NCBI GenBank assembly: GCA_017509715.1
Contig: JAFWOU010000039.1
Location: forward strand, 1-41,120
Reading direction: 5' to 3'
Source: Paludibacteraceae bacterium
Lineage (GTDB): Bacteria > Bacteroidota > Bacteroidia > Bacteroidales > Paludibacteraceae
Length of the DNA stretch: 41,120 bases
Part shown: positions 18,171 to 26,955 of the stretch, piece after piece
Layout: each line of letters starts with the position of its first letter
Numbering within the stretch: position 1 is the first letter of the stretch
Position numbers and translations under genes: made by a program
The notes under the pieces: generated by a model
Databases searched by the model: none
What the model was told of the DNA's origin: nothing
What the model saw: the letters and a program-made list of their open reading frames with translations, nothing else

Positions 18171-20012
18171 ATGAGAAGAGTTTTGACATTACTGGCAATG
18201 GCCCTGGGCATGGTGACGGCCATGAGTACAGCAACAGCATGTAAGACGACCAAGGTGGCTACTACGCAGGATAGCGTAGTATGCATCGTGATGGATACCG
18301 CCAACGCGTTGTTGCCCGGCGCGAAAGTGGTCCTCGTAAGCGGCAAGAAACAGAGCTATACCACCGGCGTGGACGGACGTGTCGTTGTACGCATAACCGG
18401 CCAAACCGCGAAGGTCAAAGTGACCGATGAGGGCTATAAGACGCAAAGTCTCACGCTCCGGGCCGGCACGCGCGAGCAGATCATCCGACTGGTGCCGGAG
18501 AAGCAAGAGGACATCAACGCCTACGGACGCGGCGGACATACGCTGGGGATCTCGAAAGACGCGGTATACTTCACCACGAGCGCCAAGTCGAGTTATCCGA
18601 TTCGAGGTGCAGCATCGGTAACGGAAGATGCTGCGGTCATGGCCGAGGCTGTGACGGTGTATGAGGAAGCAGAGCCCGTCGTAACCGGGTATGGGCCGGC
18701 AACGAATAACGCCCGCGCCGGATTGCTCACCGCAGGCGAGGTGAACGACTTTGCCAAATGGACCCTATGGGACAGCATCGTTCTGGGTTCGCATGCCAAG
18801 TTCGTTCCCCAGTGGGGCTTGCACCTCATGCAACGCTTCACCGTACAACTCACCAACCGCCAAGGCTTTCCGCTCTCCAACCGCTACGTAGCGCTCACCG
18901 ATAGTCGGGGTACCACGCTCTTTCAGGCGCGCACCGACAATACGGGCAAAGCCGAACTATGGGGCAGCCTGACGCGCAAGCAAGCCCAGGACGGACTCTT
19001 CGTCACAGCCGAAGGACAACGCGTACCGGCCCGGCCGTACAGCGAGGGACTGATACGCATTGAGACCGACGAACAGTGCGGCGCGCAGGACGAAGCGGAC
19101 GTTATGTTCGTTATCGATGCTACGGGTTCGATGGGCGATGAGCTGCGCTACCTATGCGCCGAGATGAAGGACGTGATACGCCGTTCGCAAGGTGCCGTAG
19201 AGGGTCTCAAGATCCGCACCGGAGCCCTGGTATATCGCGATCATGGGGACGACTACCTGACGCGTATCTCGCGACTGACCGACGATATCAACCTCACGCA
19301 GCAATTCCTGGACCGTCAGCATGCCAATGGCGGTGGCGACTTTGAGGAAGCCGTACCGGAGGCACTGAAGGCGGCGCTCAACGTAGCCGACTGGAACGAT
19401 GAGGCGCGCGCCCGGATCCTCTTCCTGGTGCTGGATGCTCCCTGCCACGACGATTCGGCCACGATCGAGATGTTGCACGAACAGGTGCGCAACGCGGCCG
19501 CGATGGGCGTTCGCATCGTGCCCGTAGTATGCAGCGGATTGGATAAGGCGGGTGAACTGCTGATGCGCGAGCTGGCGCTGACGACCAACGGTACCAGCTT
19601 CTTCCTGACCGACGATTCGGGTATTGGCAATACGCACCTGAAACCCACGACGGACAGTCTGAAAGTGGAGCACCTGAACGACATGCTGGTGCGCACCATC
19701 GTGGAGTTCTCAACCATGCCGGAATGTGCGCCCGAGCTGGCAGACGAGGAGGATGACGAGGACGGACAGTTCCTGCCGAATCCTTTCCAAGCCGAGGAAC
19801 TGGCGCAGAATCCCGACCTGCCGCACGGACCGACAACGCTCTACCTCATCGACGTGAGCGGCAAGTTGCTGACCATCCTGGAGGGCGACATGCAGGGCGT
19901 GACGGCCGAGCAGATAGCTGCACGCTACGGACTGAGCGCCGGCGTCTACTTCCTGAAAGCCTTCTACGACGGACAGTGGCATACCCGCAAACTGCTGGTA
20001 CGCGGCCGATAA
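18171..20012 (+). CDS. vWA-domain surface protein with type IX sorting domain
   Basis: 613 residues. The start MRRVLTLLAMALGMVTAMST leads to ATAC, which could be a lipobox or an ordinary signal cleavage site. Residues about 30-100 look like a carboxypeptidase-regulatory-type beta-sandwich (LLPGAKVVLVSGKKQSYTTG). The vWA domain begins at DEADVMFVIDATGSMGDEL with MIDAS Asp316, Thr318 and Ser320, and includes DHGDDYLTR and LFLVLDAPCH. The tail (LPNPF, then LYLIDVSGKLLTILEG, SAGVYFLKAFYDG, RKLLVR) matches the type A C-terminal domain of type IX secretion cargo. Role: cell-surface adhesion or ion-dependent binding, by inference. In-frame ATGs at 18120 and 18150 were rejected because the signal peptide starts at 18171. 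Confidence 0.85.
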   Translation: MRRVLTLLAMALGMVTAMSTATACKTTKVATTQDSVVCIVMDTANALLPGAKVVLVSGKKQSYTTGVDGRVVVRITGQTAKVKVTDEGYKTQSLTLRAGTREQIIRLVPEKQEDINAYGRGGHTLGISKDAVYFTTSAKSSYPIRGAASVTEDAAVMAEAVTVYEEAEPVVTGYGPATNNARAGLLTAGEVNDFAKWTLWDSIVLGSHAKFVPQWGLHLMQRFTVQLTNRQGFPLSNRYVALTDSRGTTLFQARTDNTGKAELWGSLTRKQAQDGLFVTAEGQRVPARPYSEGLIRIETDEQCGAQDEADVMFVIDATGSMGDELRYLCAEMKDVIRRSQGAVEGLKIRTGALVYRDHGDDYLTRISRLTDDINLTQQFLDRQHANGGGDFEEAVPEALKAALNVADWNDEARARILFLVLDAPCHDDSATIEMLHEQVRNAAAMGVRIVPVVCSGLDKAGELLMRELALTTNGTSFFLTDDSGIGNTHLKPTTDSLKVEHLNDMLVRTIVEFSTMPECAPELADEEDDEDGQFLPNPFQAEELAQNPDLPHGPTTLYLIDVSGKLLTILEGDMQGVTAEQIAARYGLSAGVYFLKAFYDGQWHTRKLLVRGR

Positions 20013-20031
20013 GCTTTCGTAAGACAATGAG

Positions 20032-20066
20032 AAAGCCGTTAGCGAATTTCCGCTAACGGCTTTTTT
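20032..20066. terminator. Bidirectional terminator between vWA gene and folK
   Basis: AAAGCCGTTAGCG (20032-20044) and CGCTAACGGCTTT (20051-20063) form a perfect 13-bp stem with a 6-nt loop, with T-runs on the plus strand and A/T on the other. The folK stop codon is inside the 5' arm. Confidence 0.85.
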
Positions 20067-20455
20067 ACGAACTCACGTTGCGTCCAGAGCGGATGGGGAA
20101 GTGTGAGTTCCGAGGACGAGATACGTATCTCCTGCCCCTCGTCATCATAGGCGAGGATGAGGTCGATATCCAGGGTGCGATCGTGATACGTGCCGTCAAC
20201 CGACTTATGTGCGCGCCCGTGTGTGCGCTCTATATACTGTGTATAGCGGAGCAACTCAATGGGAGAGAGCGGGGTATGTAGCGCGATGCAACAGTTGCAG
20301 AACGCATGCTCCGAACGGAATCCCCATGGCTCGGAGTAGAACAGCGACGAACAGGCTGTGACCCTGCCGGCCTCGCGGCCGAGCTGATCAATCGCGCTCC
20401 GCATCGTCTGTTCCCGATTGCCCAAATTGGCTCCGAGTGACAGATAGACAAGCAT
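20039..20455 (-). CDS. folK: HPPK, 6-hydroxymethyl-7,8-dihydropterin pyrophosphokinase
   Basis: 138 residues beginning MLVYLSLGANLGNREQTM. LGANLGN and the C-terminal RTLDIDLILAYD with HPLWTQREFVKKPL are signature segments of FolK, which passes pyrophosphate from ATP to the pterin in folate synthesis. It is on the short side for the family. The start at 20455 fits the family N-terminus and means a 68-nt overlap with the end of cvpA in another frame. It is the last gene of the minus-strand train. Confidence 0.92.
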   Translation of the reverse strand: MLVYLSLGANLGNREQTMRSAIDQLGREAGRVTACSSLFYSEPWGFRSEHAFCNCCIALHTPLSPIELLRYTQYIERTHGRAHKSVDGTYHDRTLDIDLILAYDDEGQEIRISSSELTLPHPLWTQREFVKKPLAEIR

Positions 20456-20906
20456 TGGCAAGTCGATAGGTAGGAGAGAAGAGTAGTGATTCTGTGCGTG
20501 CCGTCTCGGCCAGGGTGGGTTTGGCTTCGCAGATACGGCCGAGGGCAAAGACGATGATGAGCACGGCCAGTGCGCCTTTGCAGAGTCCTACAGCGGCGCC
20601 GAGCAGGCGGTTCATTCCGCTCAGGTGGGCGGCTTTGACCAGTTCACCCATGAGGCGGCTCAGCAGCGACACCGCGAAACTGATGACCACAAAGATGATA
20701 GCACAGGCCAGGGCCTCAGCCACCATAGGATGCATATCCCATAGTTCGCATAGCAACGAGGCACCGTCTTCACCAAAAAGGCGGGCGAAATAGATACCTA
20801 CGGCCGTAGATACCACGCCCACAACGGATTTGATAAATCCCCGTAGGGCGCCTTCTGCGAGGCCCCCTACGAGGATAATCAGTATGAGGATATCGATCCA
20901 GCTCAC
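20388..20906 (-). CDS. CvpA family membrane protein
   Basis: 172 residues with four hydrophobic segments: IDILILIILVGGLAEGALRG, VVGVVSTAVGIYFAR, LACAIIFVVISFAVSLLSRL and LLGAAVGLCKGALAVLIIVF. This is the CvpA pattern (GxxRGxxKSVVG near the first loop). CvpA is linked to colicin V secretion and envelope stress tolerance in other bacteria; its molecular role is not settled. It starts 7 nt after the DUF5689 gene's stop and overlaps folK by 68 nt. The C-terminal 30 residues, in the overlap, are hydrophilic and poorly constrained. Confidence 0.88.
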   Translation of the reverse strand: MSWIDILILIILVGGLAEGALRGFIKSVVGVVSTAVGIYFARLFGEDGASLLCELWDMHPMVAEALACAIIFVVISFAVSLLSRLMGELVKAAHLSGMNRLLGAAVGLCKGALAVLIIVFALGRICEAKPTLAETARTESLLFSPTYRLANACLSVTRSQFGQSGTDDAERD

Positions 20907-20912
20907 GCGTTG

Positions 20913-22154
20913 TTACTTGTCGTTAGGATCGTACTCCTTAGGCGTCCACGGATCGGAAGTGTCGCCATGATAGTACATGACCACATCCTTGATACCAAAC
21001 TCGGTGATGCCGATGCCACGCGGGGTGACCGACCACTCATAGCCGTCCAGACCGCTGGCGGTCAGGTCGCTCGCCTTGTCCTGGTACCAACCCAGTATTC
21101 CGGTAACGGTGCCCTCATAGTCGCGACAACCCGTGATGCCGGTCTTGTTGGCACCGGGCAGGTAGAAGTACGCGAACTTGGCATACTCGGAGTTGGAGCA
21201 CATGATTGTGGTGGAGGAGGTAGTCGGATTGGCATCCATGATGTCGCAGAGCAGACGGCCTTGCGGGTAACCGATATTCTGGGTAGAAGGTGCAAAGACG
21301 TTAGCACCGCCTACCGAGTCGGGGTGACCCACTACGCAGTTGACGATATTGTTACCGTCCTGGTACTTACCGCTGAAGCTGACGTTCTTGAGCACCACGA
21401 GGCGTCCGTCCAGTTTGCGCACCTGGTCCATGCCGGTAGCATCGATCGACGGCTTGCGCGGAATCTCCGTGAAGAGTTGGCCGAGGCTGAGTGTGTCGTA
21501 CTGCAACTTCGAGCGATCGGGCAGACCGATCATCTTGGTGTTGCGGCGGAAGACGCTACCCGGGATACGACCCGGAGCCCATCCTACCTTCTGCGAAGCG
21601 TTCATCGCATAGATATTGTTGTTGTACGACGGCACGCAGAGTTGCGGCTGGTTGGAGTAGCGACCTACCGACAGTCCGTTGCAGCGGATGATGATCTCCT
21701 GGCCCAGCTGGTACATACCGTGGCTGGAACCCAGGTCAACGGAGATACGCAGGTTCTGCTGCTTACCGCCTACGATCTGCTGGATCACCATCGACTTGTA
21801 GAAGTTGCCCTCGTAGTCATCAGTGGTGATACGTCCGCGGATATAGATGCCGCGACCGTATGTCGGCAGCGTGTCGACGGAGAAGAGGTAGAAACCGTTG
21901 CCGTTGGTGGCGCGCTCACGATACTGGCTTGTGTCGCTCCAGAAATTGCCCTTCTCGGTCATGTAGCGATCCAGGAAATCGTTGAGCGTATAGATATCAT
22001 AGCCTTCCGGGTTCTCATCAGCGAGCAGGGCATCGAGCTCCGTCTCCTGAACGAATACATCGTCCTCGGTGAGGGCCTTGGGCTCGCAAGAACTCAGAGA
22101 GAGAAGTACCAAGGTACTAAGTACGAAGTACAAAGGATTTTTTATAGTCTTCAT
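20913..22154 (-). CDS. DUF5689 lipoprotein, partner of the SusC-like receptor
   Basis: 413 residues with a lipoprotein signal ending LLSLSSC (Cys23). The centre (YGRGIYIRGRITTDDYEGNF, YKSMVIQQIVGG, LRISVDLGSSHGMYQLGQEI) matches DUF5689, an OB-like domain of Bacteroidota surface lipoproteins usually encoded after a SusC-like receptor. It starts 5 nt after that receptor's stop, so the two are one unit and probably form a surface complex for an unknown nutrient. The signal peptide residues 8-17 are encoded by a heptamer array (22104-22132). Confidence 0.85.
   Translation of the reverse strand: MKTIKNPLYFVLSTLVLLSLSSCEPKALTEDDVFVQETELDALLADENPEGYDIYTLNDFLDRYMTEKGNFWSDTSQYRERATNGNGFYLFSVDTLPTYGRGIYIRGRITTDDYEGNFYKSMVIQQIVGGKQQNLRISVDLGSSHGMYQLGQEIIIRCNGLSVGRYSNQPQLCVPSYNNNIYAMNASQKVGWAPGRIPGSVFRRNTKMIGLPDRSKLQYDTLSLGQLFTEIPRKPSIDATGMDQVRKLDGRLVVLKNVSFSGKYQDGNNIVNCVVGHPDSVGGANVFAPSTQNIGYPQGRLLCDIMDANPTTSSTTIMCSNSEYAKFAYFYLPGANKTGITGCRDYEGTVTGILGWYQDKASDLTASGLDGYEWSVTPRGIGITEFGIKDVVMYYHGDTSDPWTPKEYDPNDK
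22104..22132 (-). repeat. Heptamer array inside the DUF5689 signal peptide
   Basis: Plus-strand units AAGTACC, AAGGTACT (one extra base), AAGTACG, AAGTACA. On the minus strand they encode LYFVLSTLVL, the hydrophobic core of the signal peptide. Confidence 0.8.
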
Positions 22155-22159
22155 AGTGC

Positions 22160-25100
22160 TTAGAATTTATACGTTACAGAAAGGAAGAAGTTCACGCCCC
22201 AAGCGTAGTAGTACTTCGACGGATACTTCCATGCGTTAGCTGTGATAACCGAGTTGTGGTAGTCTTTCTCACCCTGACGTACGGCGCGCGGCAGACGAGC
22301 CTGCTGGTAGCCACCGGTCTTGAAGTGGGTGTTGTTGGTGAGGTTGGTCACCGACAGGTTGATCGACAGTTGCTGGCGGTTAGGCAGATAGATCAGTTTA
22401 CCCACCGATGCATCGATGAGGAAGCGGTTGAGCGGGTTGGTAGCGGCCAGGTTCTCCTGCATCGTCATGATGCTATACGGATACTGGAGTACCGGCATAC
22501 CGTTCTGGTCGAGCTGTGCGTTCTGCCAGTTGACGTTGCCATCGGCATCCATCGTGGGCTGAACGAGCGGCAGGTCGTCGGTGGTAGCCATCGCGTTGGC
22601 ATACTCGTCGCCAAACCATCCGTTCACGGCCGTACCGTCCAGGCGGTGTCCGGTGTACAGACCCTGCATGCGGCGCGAAGGAGCTACGGAGAGGTAGTTC
22701 CAGTCGTGGTAACTTACCGTCACGTCGGCAAACCACATCTTGGGGTGGAAGAACGAGAGCTTGAGGCTGGCGTTAGCCTGCGGACCCGTAGAGAGACGGA
22801 CGCCCTTGAGCAGCACCTTGTCCACAGTCTCGAAGATGAGATCCTGGGTAGCCTGGTCTTGGGTCATCGGCATACCGTTCTCGGCCGAGGTGATAGCGGT
22901 GGCGTTGCTGGTGTAGCGATAGTCGCCTACGCTGGCAGCACCGGTCAGGGTGAAGTACGTGCCGAGTTTTACGGACAGCGCAGCCTCAATACCCATGTAG
23001 CGCTTGTCGATACCGGTCATAGCCTGGTTGACAAAGGTACGAGCCTCGTCGTCGTAGTAGCCGTTGAGCTCGGTTCCGTTCCAAGTCTGGGTGAAGAAAC
23101 CGGTGACGCGACCGCGAACGATCGGGTAGTTGAACTCATAGGTCAGGTCGGCCGAAGCCACTTTCTCGCTGGCAGCGTAGAAGTCCTTGAGCGACTTGGC
23201 ATTGTCGTGGGTATAGATGGTGTTCACTACGCGGTCGTGTACGCGCTGCGAAACATACGCATCGCGAGCATAGGGAGCGCGTGTCTCAGCCAGTGCATTC
23301 AGTTTGAGTCGGTTACGACCGTTGATCTTGTAGGTCAAGCCGAGCTTGAAGGCCGGGTCGAGGAAGTAGTGTGCCTCGCCTACGAGCAGGTTGCCCGGAG
23401 CGGTGTTCACGCCGTTGGCCAGGTCGTTGAGGGCCTTATGACCCAGGTACTGCCAGTAGGTATCGGTGCCGTACTTGGCATCGTTGAGCTGTGCCAGCGT
23501 CGTGAGGTACCATGCACGTCCGTTGTACATGTTGGAGGTACGCTGCATGGAGTTGAAGTTGAGCTGCAGGGCGTAGAAGAGGTCCACCTCGTGGAAGGTC
23601 CACTCGTTCTGGAACCATGCCTTCATGTTGCCCATATTGATACGATAGTCGTAGCCGAAGCGGCGGTCTGTTGTCTTGATCACGTTGTCGTAGCCGTCAC
23701 GGATATCATTCTTGCGGATATTGGCGATGTCAGCCTGCGTGAAGCCGCTATTGGTAGCCAGCTCCTTGATGTCGCGGTCGGCGAAAGCGTCGATGTCGAT
23801 CCACTGGTTTGCACCCAGCAGGTCGTCCACGGTCTTATAGTGGATACCCTGCGAGAACTTACCCTCCAGACCCAGCGTCATACGCAGGTGGTCGTACTTG
23901 GTATTCTGGTAGTTGACAGATGCCATAGCCTCCTGGATGTCGTTGTGACGACGCTCGATGAAGTAGCGTGCAGCGCCGTTGGGATTGTTGGCATTGTTGG
24001 CATAGTTGGCGGCATAGAGGTTGTTCCAGTCGATCTGGGTGGTCTTGTTGTCGCGGTTTTGCCAGAGACGTACCAGCGTGTTGTACTGCTCGGCGTTCAC
24101 CGACGGACCTACCAGGTTGCCGTCAGCACCCGGGAAAGCCGTACCCATCGCGTTGCCGTTCATGTCCTCGCCGATGAACAGTCCGTAGCCGTAAGCCGAA
24201 CCGTCAGCACGGTAGAGCTGGTCCACAGACGTCTCGTAGTAGAGGTTGCCGATCTGTCCGTCCCACATAGCGGAAGGCAGGTTGCGGTAGTAGTCCGGAC
24301 GCGGATCCGGCGCGTTGAAGTAGTTGAGCGCCGAGTTGGAATACCAGGAATAGTGGTAACCCAGCGCAAACTTGATCTTCTGCCACTCGTCGATATTCAG
24401 GTCATAGGCTGCGATTACGGTCGGGTCGAACGACTTCACGATACGCGAGTTGCGCACCTTGCCGTTCTGGTAACCCCAGTAGGGGTTGTAGTTGATCGAA
24501 CCGGTCAGGTCGTATACCTCCTGGGTTACAGCGGCGTTCTGTCCGCGCTCGGTAGGCGCACCAAAGGTGAGCAAGCGCAGGCGGTTACCGTTCTGCCATT
24601 GCTTCTCAGCCGAGAAGAAATAGCCGAGCGAGTAGTACTTGATACCTTCGCCGATGATACCCTTGTTGTCCACGTAGGGCGAGAAGCGGTACGCCAACTG
24701 GCCGATGAAAGACCATCCGTTGGGCAGTACGCCCGAGGCGTAGGTAGCGTTGATACGTGCCTTGTAGTTACGGTTCGTACCGGCTACACCCACTTTCCAT
24801 CCCTGTGCATAGCGGCTGGCACCCATCATGTAGTTGGTCGACTGACCCAGGTCACCAAAGGTGAACGAGGTAGCCTCCATGGGGTTGAGCACGTCTTTGT
24901 AGCGGCTGGCGTCGTTCAGGCCACCCATAGCTGAGTAGTTGAACTGTCCGCGCTCAGCGGAGTTGAAGTTCAGACCCTCGATGTAGTAGGTCTCCGAACC
25001 TGCAGAAGCGTAACCACGGTTGCGGTAACGCGCTGTCGACCAGGCGAAAGAGGTGGTCGAGTTGAAGACGTCGGTCGTAGCCGAACTGGCGCTGGCCTGT

Positions 25101-25486
25101 GCCTGCGAACGTCCTTCGTCGTCGTTCATCTCCTCCTCGGTGAGGTTGAGCAGGATCTCATCCTGGGTCTGCTTGGCGATGTCTTGTTGGAGCCGGATAG
25201 CGGGCATGTCGAGCGTGCGGTTCTCCTCCAGGAGTACAAGTTCGATGGTGCCTACATAGCCATCAGCTTCGACGATCACTTCTTCGTCCGTAGCTTCCAG
25301 ATAGAGCAGTTGAAACTCTCCGGCAGCGTTGGTGGTGGTTGCGATGTTCTGGTTGCTGAGCAGCACTTTAGCACCCGTGATAGGTGCGCCGGTACCGGCA
25401 TCAACTACCTGACCACGCAACGTAGTCTGAGCCACGGCTGAGATAGTCAGCCCCAGACCCAACAGCATTGTCAGTAGTTTTTTCAT
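22160..25486 (-). CDS. SusC/RagA-like TonB-dependent outer membrane receptor
   Basis: 1108 residues. Signal peptide MKKLLTMLLGLGLTISAVAQ, then a carboxypeptidase-regulatory-like domain (TLRGQVVDAGTGAPITGAKV) typical of this branch, a plug region (about 130-270, with YYIEGLNFNSAERGQFNYSA) and a large beta-barrel ending VTYKF. The plug is less canonical than in sugar-specific SusC proteins, and the partner is a DUF5689 lipoprotein rather than SusD, so the substrate is open. The gene starts 37 nt after asnS with no visible promoter between, so it may be co-transcribed with the genes upstream. Confidence 0.9.
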   Translation of the reverse strand: MKKLLTMLLGLGLTISAVAQTTLRGQVVDAGTGAPITGAKVLLSNQNIATTTNAAGEFQLLYLEATDEEVIVEADGYVGTIELVLLEENRTLDMPAIRLQQDIAKQTQDEILLNLTEEEMNDDEGRSQAQASASSATTDVFNSTTSFAWSTARYRNRGYASAGSETYYIEGLNFNSAERGQFNYSAMGGLNDASRYKDVLNPMEATSFTFGDLGQSTNYMMGASRYAQGWKVGVAGTNRNYKARINATYASGVLPNGWSFIGQLAYRFSPYVDNKGIIGEGIKYYSLGYFFSAEKQWQNGNRLRLLTFGAPTERGQNAAVTQEVYDLTGSINYNPYWGYQNGKVRNSRIVKSFDPTVIAAYDLNIDEWQKIKFALGYHYSWYSNSALNYFNAPDPRPDYYRNLPSAMWDGQIGNLYYETSVDQLYRADGSAYGYGLFIGEDMNGNAMGTAFPGADGNLVGPSVNAEQYNTLVRLWQNRDNKTTQIDWNNLYAANYANNANNPNGAARYFIERRHNDIQEAMASVNYQNTKYDHLRMTLGLEGKFSQGIHYKTVDDLLGANQWIDIDAFADRDIKELATNSGFTQADIANIRKNDIRDGYDNVIKTTDRRFGYDYRINMGNMKAWFQNEWTFHEVDLFYALQLNFNSMQRTSNMYNGRAWYLTTLAQLNDAKYGTDTYWQYLGHKALNDLANGVNTAPGNLLVGEAHYFLDPAFKLGLTYKINGRNRLKLNALAETRAPYARDAYVSQRVHDRVVNTIYTHDNAKSLKDFYAASEKVASADLTYEFNYPIVRGRVTGFFTQTWNGTELNGYYDDEARTFVNQAMTGIDKRYMGIEAALSVKLGTYFTLTGAASVGDYRYTSNATAITSAENGMPMTQDQATQDLIFETVDKVLLKGVRLSTGPQANASLKLSFFHPKMWFADVTVSYHDWNYLSVAPSRRMQGLYTGHRLDGTAVNGWFGDEYANAMATTDDLPLVQPTMDADGNVNWQNAQLDQNGMPVLQYPYSIMTMQENLAATNPLNRFLIDASVGKLIYLPNRQQLSINLSVTNLTNNTHFKTGGYQQARLPRAVRQGEKDYHNSVITANAWKYPSKYYYAWGVNFFLSVTYKF

Positions 25487-25523
25487 AAAGAATTGGTATT
25501 AAAAAATTAAAGTTAAAAAATAA

Positions 25524-26921
25524 TTAAAAATCTGCATTTTTCGGTGTACGCGGGAACGGGATCACGTCGCGTATGTTCTGCATGCCCGTCACGAAGAGCA
25601 TCAGTCGCTCAAATCCGAGTCCGAAGCCGGCGTGCGGTGCGCTGCCGAAGCGGCGGGTATCCAGGTACCACCACATATCCTTCATCGGGATATGACGGCG
25701 CTCAATCTCTTCGTTCAGTTTGTCCAGGCTCTCCTCACGTACGCTACCGCCGATGATCTCGCCTATCTGCGGGAACAGCACGTCGGTGCCCTGTACGGTC
25801 TTCTGATCGTCGTTGATCTTCATGTAGAAGGCCTTGATATCCTTCGGATAGTCGGTCATGATGACGGGTTTGCCGAAGTGCTCCTCCACCAGGTAGCGCT
25901 CGTGCTCCGAGGCCAGGTCGTCGCCCCACTCACAGGGGAACTCAAACTTCTTGCCGTTCTTCACTGCCTCCTGCAGGATACGGATACCCTCGGTGTAGGG
26001 CAGGCGCACAAAGTCGGTATCGATCACGGAACGCAGACGCTCTATCAGCCCCTTGTCCACAAACTGGTTGAGGAACTCCAGGTCGTCCATACAGTTCTCC
26101 AGCGCCCAGCGTACGCAGAACTTGATGAAGTCCTCCTCCAGGTCCATCAGTTCGTCTTTCTGGATAAAGGCCACTTCCGGCTCAATCATCCAGAACTCGG
26201 CCAGGTGGCGCGGTGTATTCGAGTTCTCGGCACGGAACGTCGGACCGAAGGTGTATATCTTGCCCAGCGCCATCGCACCCAGTTCGCCTTCCAGCTGTCC
26301 GCTCACGGTCAGTGCGGCCATCTTGCCGAAGAAGTCGTCCGAGTAGTCGATCTGGCCGTCGTCCGTCTTGCGGAGGTTATACAGGTTCTTGGTCGTCACC
26401 TGGAACATCTGGCCTGCACCCTCGCAGTCGCTGGCCGTGATGAGCGGCGTATGAAAGTAGAAATAGCCGTGCTGATGGAAGTAGGTATGGATCGCCATCG
26501 CCATATGGTGGCGGATGCGGAATACGGCGCCGAAGGTGTTGGTGCGCGGACGCAGGTGGGCTACCGTGCGCAGGAACTCCATCGATAGGCCCTTCTTCTG
26601 CAGCGGGTATTTCTCGGGATCGGCCGTACCGTATACTTCCAGTTCGGTCAGTTGGATCTCCACGCTCTGTCCTGCACCCTGACTCTCTACGAGGGTACCG
26701 GTGGCGGAGATACATGCGCCTGTGGTGACAGGCTTGAGTTGCTCTTCGGTGAACTGCTGCAGGTCAACCACGATCTGGATGTTCTTGATCGTCGAACCGT
26801 CGTTGAGGGCGATGAACGAGACGTTCTTGTTGCCACGACGGCTACGAACCCATCCGCGTACGTTGATCGGCTCTCCAAACGAGGTGCACCGCAGTGCTTC
26901 TTTGATTTCTGTTCGTTGCAT
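25524..26921 (-). CDS. asnS: Asparaginyl-tRNA synthetase
   Basis: 465 residues. An N-terminal OB-fold anticodon-binding domain ([20 protein letters not shown]) is followed by the class II catalytic core: motif 2 [20 protein letters not shown] and motif 3 [15 protein letters not shown], then [11 protein letters not shown] at the end. The length is normal. It charges tRNA-Asn in the cytoplasm. Start [10 protein letters not shown] at 26921 is chosen over an upstream ATG because it aligns to the family start. It lies 34 nt downstream of dnaB. Confidence 0.96.
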   Translation of the reverse strand: MQRTEIKEALRCTSFGEPINVRGWVRSRRGNKNVSFIALNDGSTIKNIQIVVDLQQFTEEQLKPVTTGACISATGTLVESQGAGQSVEIQLTELEVYGTADPEKYPLQKKGLSMEFLRTVAHLRPRTNTFGAVFRIRHHMAMAIHTYFHQHGYFYFHTPLITASDCEGAGQMFQVTTKNLYNLRKTDDGQIDYSDDFFGKMAALTVSGQLEGELGAMALGKIYTFGPTFRAENSNTPRHLAEFWMIEPEVAFIQKDELMDLEEDFIKFCVRWALENCMDDLEFLNQFVDKGLIERLRSVIDTDFVRLPYTEGIRILQEAVKNGKKFEFPCEWGDDLASEHERYLVEEHFGKPVIMTDYPKDIKAFYMKINDDQKTVQGTDVLFPQIGEIIGGSVREESLDKLNEEIERRHIPMKDMWWYLDTRRFGSAPHAGFGLGFERLMLFVTGMQNIRDVIPFPRTPKNADF

Positions 26922-26955
26922 TAATTGTATTGTGTTTATAGTTATTATCCTGTTG

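Noticed and set aside
22256..24934. An 892-codon open frame on the plus strand opposite the SusC-like receptor, and similar long frames opposite dnaB, the symporter and the DUF1573 gene.
   Set aside because: The proteins are low-complexity, Val/His/Arg-rich shadows without any recognisable domain; they arise because the real genes rarely use TTA, CTA or TCA codons in the relevant phase.
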